64,000 nucleotides of DNA from Microbacterium sp. MPKO10 (GTDB taxonomy: Bacteria; Actinomycetota; Actinomycetes; Actinomycetales; Microbacteriaceae): positions 186,001 to 250,000 of the forward strand of contig NZ_JAPCHX010000004.1 of assembly GCF_026107415.2 (NCBI RefSeq), read 5' to 3'. Below the pieces are notes generated by a model. The model saw only the letters and a program-made list of their open reading frames with translations. It searched no databases and was not told the origin of the DNA. Position numbers and translations under genes: made by a program. Below are positions 33,941 through 42,012 of the stretch, piece after piece (the first letter of the stretch is position 1; every line of letters starts with the position of its first letter).

Positions 33941-35674
33941 ATGGAATCAGAGCTTGCCCTCCTCAGCGCGGTGGGCGTGCTCGTCATCGTGGTCGTCTCC
34001 TTCTTCGCACCGAAGCTTGGAGTCGCCGCTCCGATCGTCCTCGTCTTGATCGGCGTCGGCGCCAGTTATATTCCGGGCGCGCCCGAGTTCGAACTGCCTC
34101 ACGAACTCATTCTGACCGTCGCACTCCCACCAATTCTCTATTCGGCCGCGGTCAACGTGCCGATCGTCGACTTCCGGCGCAATTTCAAGGCCATCAGCGG
34201 CCTGTCGGTGCTTCTCGTCATCGTGTCGGCGTTTGTCACGGGCTTCGTCTTCTACCTGCTTCTGCCTGATCTCTCGCTTCCGGCCGCGATCGCCCTTGGC
34301 GCCGTGATCAGCCCGCCGGATGCTGTCGCGGCGACGTCGATCGGAAAGCGTCTCGGTCTGCCTCCGCGGCTCGTCACGGTCATGGAGGGCGAGGGGCTCG
34401 TCAATGATGCAACGGCACTCGTGATGCTGCGGTCAGCGATTGCCGCTGTGGGCGGCACCGTGACTTTCTTCGGCGTTGTCGGCGACTTCCTCTTTGCCCT
34501 GTTCGTCGCGATCGCTGTCGGCGCGATCATCGGCATCGTCTCCGTCTGGGTGCGCTCGAAGCTCAACGATTCTGTTCTGACCACAGCGATCTCCTTCGCC
34601 GTGCCCTTCATCGCGTTCGTGCCGTCCGAGCAGATGGGGGCGTCCGGCGTGGTCGCCGTCGTCACAGCGGGTCTCATCACGGGACATCAGAGTGCACGGC
34701 ACTTCTCTGCGCAAGACCGGATCAGCGAGCGCATCAACTGGCGCACGGCACAGTTGATCCTCGAAAACGGCGTCTTCCTGATCATGGGATACGAAGTTCA
34801 CATCATCGTCGCCGAGGTCGAGAAGGGCGGCTTCAGCGTCATGAACAGCATCCTGATCGGCCTCATCGCAACGGCGATCCTGCTCGTTGTGCGCGTGCTG
34901 TTCGTGGTTCCACTGTTTGCGGCGCTCCGCGCCGACCAGCGCCGCGCCCAGCAGCAGGGAGCACGACTCAATCAGGCGCTCGAACGGCTTGCCGCGGCCC
35001 GGCCCGCCGACGTGGGGCCGTCGAAGCGCTGGAACCGCGCGACACGGCTGCTGCAACGCCGTCAGGCCGACATGGACTTCCTCGCCTCGGAGGGCCTCGG
35101 CTGGCGTGGTGCCGCCGTTCTCAGCTGGTCAGGCATGCGCGGCGTCATCACTCTCGCCGCGGCACAGTCGCTGCCGGACACCACTCCGTACGAGCCGCAG
35201 CTTGTGCTGATCGCGTTCACCGTCGCACTCGTCACACTCGTGCTCCAAGGCGGAACGCTTCCGCTTCTCATCCGCATCCTCGGCATCAAAGGTTCCAATG
35301 CGGCCGCTGACCGCACCGAGTTGGCCGTCCTCATCGACGAGATCGGATCAATCGGCGGGGCTCTCCTCGACAACCCCGAGCTGCGTCAACCGAACGGCAG
35401 CCCGTACGAGGACACGATCATCTCGCAGGTGCGCGTCGACACGGCGCGACTCTCTGAGGCGCTGTCCGAGACGCTCAACAGCGATGCACCCGGCCCTCAG
35501 GAGCAACGACGAGCCCTACGCCGCCACGTGCTGCAGGCCGAGCGCGCTGCGCTCCTCGACGCCCGGTCACGCGGTGTGTACAGCTCGCGCGTCCTGGAAC
35601 GTGCTCAGGCGATCCTTGATGCTGAGGAGACACGTCTCGGGCACATGGATGACGGCGCTGCTGGCGCGCACTGA
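33941..35674 (+). CDS. CPA1-family Na+/H+ antiporter (NhaP-like)
   Basis: Cation:proton antiporter of 577 aa with about twelve membrane segments in residues 5-450 and a soluble C-terminal tail of some 110 aa. The ion-binding region SPPDAVAATSIGKRLGLPPR is followed by EGEGLVNDATALVMLR, containing the paired Asn-Asp of electroneutral CPA1 exchangers; LSWSGMRGVITLAAAQSLP carries the conserved Arg. The tail is charged and Arg-rich and may be regulatory. Probable role: Na+ or K+ and pH homeostasis. Confidence 0.92.
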   Translation: MESELALLSAVGVLVIVVVSFFAPKLGVAAPIVLVLIGVGASYIPGAPEFELPHELILTVALPPILYSAAVNVPIVDFRRNFKAISGLSVLLVIVSAFVTGFVFYLLLPDLSLPAAIALGAVISPPDAVAATSIGKRLGLPPRLVTVMEGEGLVNDATALVMLRSAIAAVGGTVTFFGVVGDFLFALFVAIAVGAIIGIVSVWVRSKLNDSVLTTAISFAVPFIAFVPSEQMGASGVVAVVTAGLITGHQSARHFSAQDRISERINWRTAQLILENGVFLIMGYEVHIIVAEVEKGGFSVMNSILIGLIATAILLVVRVLFVVPLFAALRADQRRAQQQGARLNQALERLAAARPADVGPSKRWNRATRLLQRRQADMDFLASEGLGWRGAAVLSWSGMRGVITLAAAQSLPDTTPYEPQLVLIAFTVALVTLVLQGGTLPLLIRILGIKGSNAAADRTELAVLIDEIGSIGGALLDNPELRQPNGSPYEDTIISQVRVDTARLSEALSETLNSDAPGPQEQRRALRRHVLQAERAALLDARSRGVYSSRVLERAQAILDAEETRLGHMDDGAAGAH

Positions 35675-35731
35675 CGACTGGGCGCGCCCGCCCGCACGGC
35701 GTGTTCCGCCTGGGCGTGTTCGCCGGCTGCG

Positions 35732-35971
35732 TCAGTGAGCTGTCGCGGTGCGCAACCGTGCGACGACCTGCGCTCGCAACTCTTCGGGCGCCGTCTCCTT
35801 GCAGGCGCGCTGCACAACCTCGGTGAGCGTGCGGGCCAGCAGCGCTTCACGTGTGCAGTCGTCACACTCGGCCAAATGCTCGCGGATATCCGCGGCATCC
35901 GTATGACAGATCTCGTTCCTCAGGAACTCTTCAAGATCCCGGCGGGCCTTCTCACAACCACAGTCAGTCAT
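35732..35971 (-). CDS. rsrA: Zinc-binding anti-sigma factor (RsrA-like)
   Basis: A 79-aa ZAS-family anti-sigma factor that holds SigR inactive until thiol oxidation releases zinc. The motif HLAECDDC gives His32, Cys36 and Cys39; Cys4, Cys6 and Cys22 provide further thiols. Its ATG overlaps the sigR stop by 4 bp, the usual arrangement. The product is called a mycothiol-system anti-sigma factor in related genomes, which fits an actinobacterium using mycothiol. Confidence 0.92.
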   Translation of the reverse strand: MTDCGCEKARRDLEEFLRNEICHTDAADIREHLAECDDCTREALLARTLTEVVQRACKETAPEELRAQVVARLRTATAH

Positions 35972-36633
35972 TTCGCGCTCCTCGTCGGTGAGGTGGTGAT
36001 ACCTCGCTCGACCGCGTAATCGGTCAAACGGTCCCGCAGCATCCGGCGGCCACGGTGCAGCCGGCTCATGACGGTTCCGATGGGGGTTTTCATGATCTCG
36101 GCGATGTCCTGATAGCTGAAGCCCTCAACATCGGCGAGGTACACGGCGAGCCGGAAGTCCTCAGGGATGTCCTGAAGCGCTTCCTTCACCGCGCTGTCGG
36201 GCATGTGGTCGATCGCTTCGCTCTCGGCCGACCTGTGTGAGCGAGCCGTCGTCGACTCCGCTCCCCCGAGCTGCCAGTCCTCAAGATCATCGATCGCGCT
36301 CTGGTACGGCTCACGCTGCTTCTTGCGGTACTGGTTGATATACGTATTCGTCAGAATGCGGTACAGCCAGGCCTTCAGGTTCGTTCCCTGGGTGAACTGG
36401 CCGAAGGCCGCATATGCCTTGACGAAGGTCTCTTGAACGAGATCCTGCGCATCGGCGGGGTTCTTGGTCATCCGCATGGCCGCTCCGTAGAGCTGGTCGA
36501 GGAACGGCAACGCCTGCTCCTCGAAGAGAGCATGGGTCTCATCCGCCGACGGCGTGGGATTCTCGGGCACAGTCATCACGGGCCAGTCTACGTCGTGCTC
36601 GATGGCACGTTCGAGAACCGGTGCGTACGTCAT
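35968..36633 (-). CDS. sigR: ECF RNA polymerase sigma factor of the SigR/SigH type
   Basis: Redox-stress ECF sigma factor (221 aa). Region 2 ([30 protein letters not shown]) and region 4 ([26 protein letters not shown]) are both complete. The start ATG 36633 has GGAGGG 6 bases upstream, which favours it over the internal ATG at 36576. In relatives, SigR drives thioredoxin, mycothiol and protease genes and its own gene. A SigR-like promoter (GGAAT ... GTT) lies upstream, inside the start of aroA. Confidence 0.93.
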   Translation of the reverse strand: MTYAPVLERAIEHDVDWPVMTVPENPTPSADETHALFEEQALPFLDQLYGAAMRMTKNPADAQDLVQETFVKAYAAFGQFTQGTNLKAWLYRILTNTYINQYRKKQREPYQSAIDDLEDWQLGGAESTTARSHRSAESEAIDHMPDSAVKEALQDIPEDFRLAVYLADVEGFSYQDIAEIMKTPIGTVMSRLHRGRRMLRDRLTDYAVERGITTSPTRSAK

Positions 36634-36669
36634 ATGTGTCCCTCCGCAGATTTCGCCGATACATTAGAT

Positions 36670-36694
36670 AACGATGTTCGAGTCAAAATATTCC
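36670..36694 (-). promoter_or_regulatory. Putative SigR autoregulatory promoter
   Basis: Minus-strand GGAAT (36694-36690) and CGTT with GTT at 36672-36670, spacing 17. The known SigR consensus is GGAAT-N18/19-GTT, so spacing is one short. It overlaps the first seven codons of the divergent aroA. Confidence 0.55.
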
Positions 36695-38047
36695 GGTCCA
36701 GACGATCAGCTCACGGGCGATCGCCGTCAGCACGACGGCGACGTGCTCTGGCCTGCCCCGACGGCGCGCAGCTCCCTTGACGCCCGCGTCATGCTTCCCG
36801 GCTCGAAATCGCTGGTGAACCGGGAGCTCGTGCTCTCAGCCCTGGCTTCCGAGCCCAGCCGTCTGCGGGCCCCGCTGCATTCGCGTGACAGCAACAACAT
36901 GGTCGCCGCTCTTCGCGCTCTCGGTGCCCGCATCGACGAGACGGACGGCGACGGCGCGTACGGCCCCGATTTCACGGTGACGCCAGGTGAGCTCGTCGGT
37001 TCGACGACGATCGACTGCGGACTTGCCGGAACCGTCATGCGCTTCGTCCCGCCCGTGGCGGCACTGGCACTCGGTCCCACGACATTCGATGCGGATGCTG
37101 CCGCTCGAGGCCGTCCAATGGACGGCGTGCTCGACGCGTTGCGGCAGATCGGGGCGGATATCGACCCCACGGTACGGTCGCTGCCGTTCACCGTGCACGG
37201 GACGGGATCTCTCGCCGGTGGCGACGCGACGATCGATGCGTCGAAGTCGAGCCAGTTCGTCTCCGCTCTTCTGCTCTCAGCCGCCCGCTTCGACGACGGC
37301 ATCCTGCTGCGCCATTCAGGCGACAGGCTTCCCAGCCTTCCCCACATCGACATGACGATCGACGCTCTCGCCGAACGCGGAGTCAGCGCGTCGTCGCCCG
37401 AGACAGCCGTATGGCGAGTGGAGCCGGGGCCGATCACCGGACGCGACGTCACCATCGAGCCGGACCTGTCGAACGCCGCCCCGTTCCTGGCGGCGGCGCT
37501 CGTCGCGGGCGGATCGGTCACGATTCCGCACTGGCCTGCCGAGACGACGCAGGTGGGCGCAGAGCTGGCGACGCTGCTCCCGGAATTCGGGGCGACGGTG
37601 ACCAGACACGAAAACGGCGATCTCACGGTGACTGCGGGCGAGCGCATCCGCGGCGTCGATCTGGATCTCAGCCACGCCGGCGAACTGGCGCCGGCGCTCG
37701 TCGCCCTCGCTGCGTTCGCCAACGGTCCCTCGAGGTTCCGGGGCATCGGTCACATCCGCCACCACGAAACTGACAGGCTCGCCGCGCTGGCCACGGGGCT
37801 CGGCGAACTCGGCGGCGACGTCACCGAGCACGACGACGGCGTCGCTGTGCGCCCCCGGCCGCTGCACGGGGGCATCTGGCGCACGTACAACGATCACCGC
37901 ACGGCGACGGCTGGTGCCCTCATCGGGCTCGCCGTACCCGGCGTCGAGGTCGTCGACATTGCGACGACCGCCAAGACGCTTCCGCAGTTCAGTGAGCTGT
38001 GGGAGGCCCTAGCGAATTCGGGATCGACGGATACCGCACGCGCATGA
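36674..38047 (+). CDS. aroA: 3-phosphoshikimate 1-carboxyvinyltransferase (EPSP synthase)
   Basis: Sixth step of the shikimate pathway (457 aa). PEP- and shikimate-phosphate-binding landmarks are LPGSKSLVNRELVLSAL, LAGTVMRFVPPVAALALG (the LxNAGTxxR-like block, here CGLAGTVMRF), KSSQFVSALLLSA and RIRGVDLDLSH, HHETDRLAALATGL. The N-terminus MFESKYSGPDD fits family starts of the type M..RYSPP, supporting ATG 36674, which has TACATT 8 nt upstream and no Shine-Dalgarno. The stop overlaps rsgA (ATGA). The divergent sigR promoter lies inside its first codons. Confidence 0.95.
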   Translation: MFESKYSGPDDQLTGDRRQHDGDVLWPAPTARSSLDARVMLPGSKSLVNRELVLSALASEPSRLRAPLHSRDSNNMVAALRALGARIDETDGDGAYGPDFTVTPGELVGSTTIDCGLAGTVMRFVPPVAALALGPTTFDADAAARGRPMDGVLDALRQIGADIDPTVRSLPFTVHGTGSLAGGDATIDASKSSQFVSALLLSAARFDDGILLRHSGDRLPSLPHIDMTIDALAERGVSASSPETAVWRVEPGPITGRDVTIEPDLSNAAPFLAAALVAGGSVTIPHWPAETTQVGAELATLLPEFGATVTRHENGDLTVTAGERIRGVDLDLSHAGELAPALVALAAFANGPSRFRGIGHIRHHETDRLAALATGLGELGGDVTEHDDGVAVRPRPLHGGIWRTYNDHRTATAGALIGLAVPGVEVVDIATTAKTLPQFSELWEALANSGSTDTARA

Positions 38048-39081
38048 GCTGGTGGAACGACGACGACACGGACGAACCAGAGTTCGATGAGTCCGATGTG
38101 CGCGTCAGGCCAAGCCGCCGCGGCTCGCGTCCGCGCACGAAGACGCGACCCAAGCACGAGGATGCTGTCACGGGAACCGTGCTCGCCGTGGACCGCGGTC
38201 GCTACACGGTGCTGCTCGACGAGGATGGCGTGAACGAACGCGACGTCACGTGCAGCAGGGCCTCGGAGCTGCGGCGTCAGCCCATCGTGAACGGCGACCG
38301 TGTCGACGTCGTGGGCGACCTCTCAGGCGAGCCGGGCACTCTCGCGCGCATCGTGCGCATCAGCGACCGTTCGACTCTTCTGCGCCGCAGCGCCGACGAT
38401 ACCGACGATGTCGAGCGCATCATCGTCGCGAACGCCGATCAGATGCTCATCGTCGTCGCGGCCGCCGACCCTGAGCCGCGCGCGCGACTCGTCGACCGGT
38501 ACCTCGTCGCCGCGTTCGATGCCGGAATCACCCCCCTGCTCGTCGTGACGAAGACGGATCTCGCGGATCCGCACGATTTCATTTCGCTCTTCGCCGAGCT
38601 TCCGCTCACCGTTCTCACGAGCCGCACAGACGACATGCCGCTCGAGCGAATCCGTACACTGCTCGTCGGCCATACGACGGTGTTCGTCGGGCACTCCGGC
38701 GTCGGCAAATCAACGCTGGTCAATGCGCTCGTCCCCGAGGCACGGCGGTCGACGGGACACGTCAACGAAGTCACGGGCCGCGGCAGGCACACGTCGTCTT
38801 CTGCCGTCTCGTATCGGCTGCGCGACGACCAGGGCTCCGGCTGGATCATCGACACTCCCGGCGTCCGCTCCTTCGGCCTCGGGCACGTCGACACCGACAA
38901 CATCCTGGGCGCGTTCCCTGACCTGAGCCAGGTCGCAGACAACTGCCCCCGCGGCTGCACACACCTGCCCGACGCCCCCGACTGCGCCCTCAACGAGGCT
39001 TCTCTCGCGGGCTCACTCAGCGCCTCGGCGGCGCAGAGACTCGAGTCCCTGCAGCGGCTGCTCACCACGTTTACCGGCTGA
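38044..39081 (+). CDS. rsgA: Ribosome small subunit-dependent GTPase A
   Basis: Circularly permuted GTPase that helps mature the 30S subunit (345 aa). An OB-fold N-terminal domain (TVLLDEDGVNERDVTCSRASELR) is followed by the permuted G motifs: G4 TKTDLAD, G1 GHSGVGKSTLVNAL, G3 DTPGVRSFGL, and the C-terminal zinc-finger region DNCPRGCTHLPDAPDC. It starts at ATG 38044 overlapping the aroA stop; the basic N-terminal extension (RPSRRGSRPRTKTRPKH) is common in actinobacteria and may bind rRNA. Confidence 0.94.
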   Translation: MSWWNDDDTDEPEFDESDVRVRPSRRGSRPRTKTRPKHEDAVTGTVLAVDRGRYTVLLDEDGVNERDVTCSRASELRRQPIVNGDRVDVVGDLSGEPGTLARIVRISDRSTLLRRSADDTDDVERIIVANADQMLIVVAAADPEPRARLVDRYLVAAFDAGITPLLVVTKTDLADPHDFISLFAELPLTVLTSRTDDMPLERIRTLLVGHTTVFVGHSGVGKSTLVNALVPEARRSTGHVNEVTGRGRHTSSSAVSYRLRDDQGSGWIIDTPGVRSFGLGHVDTDNILGAFPDLSQVADNCPRGCTHLPDAPDCALNEASLAGSLSASAAQRLESLQRLLTTFTG

Positions 39082-39094
39082 CCGAGCAAGCGAA

Positions 39095-39100
39095 TAGGCT
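39095..39100 (+). promoter_or_regulatory. -10 element of leaderless bcp promoter
   Basis: TAGGCT, six bases (GGGAGC), then ATG 39107. GGGAG is present but only one base from the start, so a leaderless start is more likely. Confidence 0.5.
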
Positions 39101-39106
39101 GGGAGC

Positions 39107-39586
39107 ATGACCGATTACCCTCGCCTCTCCGCCGGTGACGAGGCTCCCGCCTTCACCCTCACCGACCAGCACGGCACGCCGGTCTCGCTGTCAGACTTTT
39201 CTGGCGAGAACGTGATCGTGTACTTCTACCCCGCGGCCATGACGCCGGGATGCACGACTCAGGCGTGCGATTTTCGCGACAGCCTCACGGCGCTCCAGTC
39301 CGCCGGCTACCGAGTCGTTGGCGTGTCGAAAGACACCCCGGAGAAGCTCGCACAGTTCGCCGAGCGAGATGCACTGACCTTTCCGCTGCTGTCTGACCCC
39401 GAGCTCACCGTCCATAAGGCATACGGGGCTTATGGCGAGAAGAACAGCTACGGGCGCGTCCTGACGGGAACGCTGCGCTCCACCATCGTCATCGACGGCT
39501 CAGGGCGCGTGACGCTCGCGCTGTACAACGTCAAGGCGACGGGCCACGTGGGGATGCTGCGCCGCAAGCTCGGCATCTCCGAATAG
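39107..39586 (+). CDS. bcp: Thioredoxin-dependent thiol peroxidase (BCP/PrxQ)
   Basis: Peroxiredoxin Q of 159 aa that reduces H2O2 and organic peroxides with thioredoxin electrons. The active site TPGCTTQACDFRD has the peroxidatic Cys49 and the resolving Cys54 in the alpha-2 position, the atypical two-Cys type. The N-terminal DEAPAFTLTDQHGTPVSLSDF and the end of the fold are complete. It converges with the small membrane-protein gene at 39588, whose stop lies one base away. Confidence 0.93.
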   Translation: MTDYPRLSAGDEAPAFTLTDQHGTPVSLSDFSGENVIVYFYPAAMTPGCTTQACDFRDSLTALQSAGYRVVGVSKDTPEKLAQFAERDALTFPLLSDPELTVHKAYGAYGEKNSYGRVLTGTLRSTIVIDGSGRVTLALYNVKATGHVGMLRRKLGISE

Positions 39587-39587
39587 T

Positions 39588-40022
39588 TCAGGAGCTCGTC
39601 TGCTCCGGCCGGCGCGAGTGGTCGACGACGGATCGCGTCATCAGCAGGATGATGACGGCAACGGCCGGAGCAAGCAGCGCCCACCCGATCGCTGGCTGCG
39701 CGAAAATCCCCTGAAACACCCCGATGGCCACGGCCCCCTGAAGCACCTGCCAGGTCACAGCCGCCGCACGTGACCACGGCTGGCCGCGCCAGAAGGCGAC
39801 GGTCACCGCGATCATCCAGATCGCGGCAAGAGCCGCGAGCACCGTGAGGGCAATTGCCGACGGATAGCTGTCGGGACGCAGGGTGAACAGGTCCATCACA
39901 AGAGTTCCGACGACAACGACCAGGGCGACAGCCTCGAGTCCGATCAACGCCGCGGTCAGCAGGACAGCGCGCGTTCTCTTACCCGATTCCGGTGACGACA
40001 CGGTGTCGAAACGGTTACTCAC
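39588..40022 (-). CDS. Small four-helix membrane protein of unknown function
   Basis: A 144-aa protein with four hydrophobic stretches (about residues 17-40, 47-68, 80-100, 108-130), including SRAAAVTWQVLQGAVAIGVFQGIF. It looks like the conserved small membrane proteins of Microbacteriaceae next to whiB; I do not recognise a function. I chose GTG 40022 (SNRFDTVSSPES follows), since the longer frame to 40073 reaches into the whiB1 upstream region; the start is uncertain. It is transcribed away from whiB1. Confidence 0.65.
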   Translation of the reverse strand: MSNRFDTVSSPESGKRTRAVLLTAALIGLEAVALVVVVGTLVMDLFTLRPDSYPSAIALTVLAALAAIWMIAVTVAFWRGQPWSRAAAVTWQVLQGAVAIGVFQGIFAQPAIGWALLAPAVAVIILLMTRSVVDHSRRPEQTSS

Positions 40023-40184
40023 AGAAATATCCCATACAAAACTATTGATCGATTCTGGCGGATATGCGACCATTGTGCAGGCCGAGTTTTTCGTTCACAG
40101 GGTTGTGAGCAGGCCCCAATCGGCGGGCCTCCCCCTCAACTCGGCTTTCCCTCTGGTCACTATTGACCAATTCTCGCACGATAT

Positions 40185-40190
40185 AAGGAG
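40185..40190 (+). promoter_or_regulatory. whiB1 ribosome binding site
   Basis: AAGGAG, 7 bases before ATG 40198; it decides the start against a longer open frame upstream. The 175-bp leader region from 40023 also holds TTGACC at 40163-40168, but I see no well-spaced -10. Confidence 0.7.
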
Positions 40191-40197
40191 CATACCC

Positions 40198-40446
40198 ATG
40201 GACTGGCGCGACAAGGCCGCCTGCCTCACAGCTGACCCGGAGCTTTTCTTCCCTGTAGGCAACACGGGCCCGGCCGTCGACCAGATCGAGAAGGCGAAAG
40301 CCGTGTGTGCCACGTGCACCGTCACCGAAGTCTGCCTGCAGTACGCTCTCGAGACCAGCCAGGACTCCGGCGTCTGGGGCGGCCTCAGCGAAGACGAGCG
40401 CCGTGCGCTCAAGCGTCGGGCCGCCCGCGCCCGCCGTGCCTCCTAG
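40198..40446 (+). CDS. whiB1: WhiB-family iron-sulfur regulator, WhiB1/WblE type
   Basis: An 82-aa iron-sulfur cluster protein that binds the primary sigma factor and senses NO or redox. Four cluster cysteines are at 9, 37, 40 and 46, the beta-turn motif GVWGG lies near 62, and the tail RRALKRRAARARRAS is the basic DNA-binding part. The opening DWRDKAAC and DPELFFPVGNTGPA match the WhiB1 group closely. A terminator with inverted GGATGCT follows. Confidence 0.95.
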   Translation: MDWRDKAACLTADPELFFPVGNTGPAVDQIEKAKAVCATCTVTEVCLQYALETSQDSGVWGGLSEDERRALKRRAARARRAS

Positions 40447-40458
40447 CGCCTCCCGAGG

Positions 40459-40491
40459 AACGGGGCCGGATGCTCAGCATCCGGCCCCGTT
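40459..40491. terminator. Bidirectional terminator between whiB1 and the PdtaS-type gene
   Basis: A 15-bp perfect stem (40459-40473 with 40477-40491), loop TCA, followed by TTT on the plus strand. The tip reads GGATGCTCAGCATCC, an inverted pair of the repeated word. It serves convergent genes: whiB1 ends 12 bp before and the kinase gene ends at 40498. Confidence 0.85.
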
Positions 40492-40497
40492 TTCGCG

Positions 40498-42000
40498 TTA
40501 AGCGGAGGTCTCGCTCTCGATGAACCGCAGCGGAACCTCGATCGTGACCTCTGTGCCCTCGCCGACGACCGTGTGCCAGTCGATCGTTCCGCCGAGCTCA
40601 CCCTGAATCAGGGTGCGAACGATCTGGGTTCCCAGACCCTGGCCGACTCGCCCCTCGGGCAATCCGATCCCGTTATCGCGCACCGTGACAGAGAGCGCCT
40701 CGTCTGAGCGCTCCGCGTGGATCTCCACCTCGCCCGAGCGACCCGCGAGGCCGTGCTCGACGGCGTTGGTGACGAGCTCGGTGAGGGCCAACGCGAGCGG
40801 GGTCGCATATTCGCTGGGAAGAACGCCGAAGTCACCGGTCTTTGTCGGCCGGACCGTCGTGTTGTGTGTTGATGCCACCTCGGCAATCAGCATGAGCACA
40901 CGCTCGAAGACGTCGTCGAAGTCGACGTCCTGCGAGAGACCTTCCGACAGCGTGTCGTGCACGACAGCGATCGCGGTCACGCGACGCATCGCCTGGGTGA
41001 GGGCGTTGCTTGCGTCATCGGAGTGCGCTCGACGGGCTTGGATGCGCAGGAGCGATGCCACAGTCTGAAGGTTGTTCTTCACACGGTGATGAATCTCGCG
41101 GATCGTTGCGTCCTTCGTGAGGAGCTCACGTTCACGATGCCGAAGCTCGGTGACGTCTCGGCAGAGGATGATCGCCCCGACGCGTTCGCTCTCCACTCGC
41201 AACGGGATGGACCGTAGGGCGATCGTGACGCCCTTCGACTCTACGTCGGTGCGCCAGGGAGCACGTCCGGTCACGACGAGGGGCAGTGACTCGTCGATCT
41301 CCTGCTGGTCGCCGAGGATCTCCGTCGTCACGTCGGCGAGCGATTCACCCTCGAGCTCATCTTCGAAGCCCATGCGGTTGAACGCGGACAGCGCATTTGG
41401 GCTCGCGAAGGTGGTCGTTCCCTCCATGTCGATGCGGAGGAGGCCGTCTGAGGCTCGTGGCGCACCTCGCCGCGGCCCCGTCGGGGCCGAGAGGTCAGGA
41501 AAGTCACCACACGCAATCATTCCGAACAGATCGGCGGCACATTGGTTGAATGTCAGCTCCTGACGGCTCGGGGACCGCGTCTCACTGAGGTTCGTGTGCC
41601 TGGTGAGCACAGCAATCGGCCCCGGAGTCGTGTCAGAGCTGTCGGAGGTGAGCCGCCGGATGACCGGAACGGCCACCACTCGGGTGGGGGTCTCCTCGTA
41701 CCAGTCCGGTGCCGAGGAATCGATGATCTTCCCCGTCGAGAAGGCCTCGGTCACCTGTGCCCTCCACTGCTGCTTGACCCTCTGACCCACAAAGTCGCGG
41801 TAGAACAGGGTCGCCGCACTCGACGGCCTGTAGTGAGAGACGGCGATGAAGCTGTCGTCGGCCGTGGGAACCCACAACACGATGTCAGCGAAAGCCAGAT
41901 CGGCCAGAAGCTGCGCATCATCCACAAGCATGTGCAGCCACTCCACGTCCGCTTCATCCGAGCGGCCCTGAGCGAGAATCAGTTCACTGAGCGTCGACAT
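40498..42000 (-). CDS. pdtaS: Sensor histidine kinase, PdtaS type (HisKA_2)
   Basis: Soluble 500-aa kinase: an N-terminal GAF-like domain (about 10-160), a PAS domain (about 185-285), HisKA_2 dimerisation helix REIHHRVKNNLQTVASLL with phosphoacceptor His304, and HATPase (LALTELVTNAVEHGL, VRDNGIGLPEG, GTQIVRTLIQGELGG). In mycobacteria PdtaS signals to the RNA-binding antiterminator PdtaR; no pdtaR is in this window. ATG 42000 follows TAAACT by 6 nt without a Shine-Dalgarno. No membrane helix is seen. Confidence 0.9.
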   Translation of the reverse strand: MSTLSELILAQGRSDEADVEWLHMLVDDAQLLADLAFADIVLWVPTADDSFIAVSHYRPSSAATLFYRDFVGQRVKQQWRAQVTEAFSTGKIIDSSAPDWYEETPTRVVAVPVIRRLTSDSSDTTPGPIAVLTRHTNLSETRSPSRQELTFNQCAADLFGMIACGDFPDLSAPTGPRRGAPRASDGLLRIDMEGTTTFASPNALSAFNRMGFEDELEGESLADVTTEILGDQQEIDESLPLVVTGRAPWRTDVESKGVTIALRSIPLRVESERVGAIILCRDVTELRHRERELLTKDATIREIHHRVKNNLQTVASLLRIQARRAHSDDASNALTQAMRRVTAIAVVHDTLSEGLSQDVDFDDVFERVLMLIAEVASTHNTTVRPTKTGDFGVLPSEYATPLALALTELVTNAVEHGLAGRSGEVEIHAERSDEALSVTVRDNGIGLPEGRVGQGLGTQIVRTLIQGELGGTIDWHTVVGEGTEVTIEVPLRFIESETSA

Positions 42001-42006
42001 TGCACC

Positions 42007-42012
42007 AGTTTA
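42007..42012 (-). promoter_or_regulatory. -10 element of leaderless pdtaS promoter
   Basis: Minus-strand TAAACT, six bases (GGTGCA), then ATG 42000. The first three bases are the TAA stop of the upstream CpaE-like gene. Confidence 0.5.
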
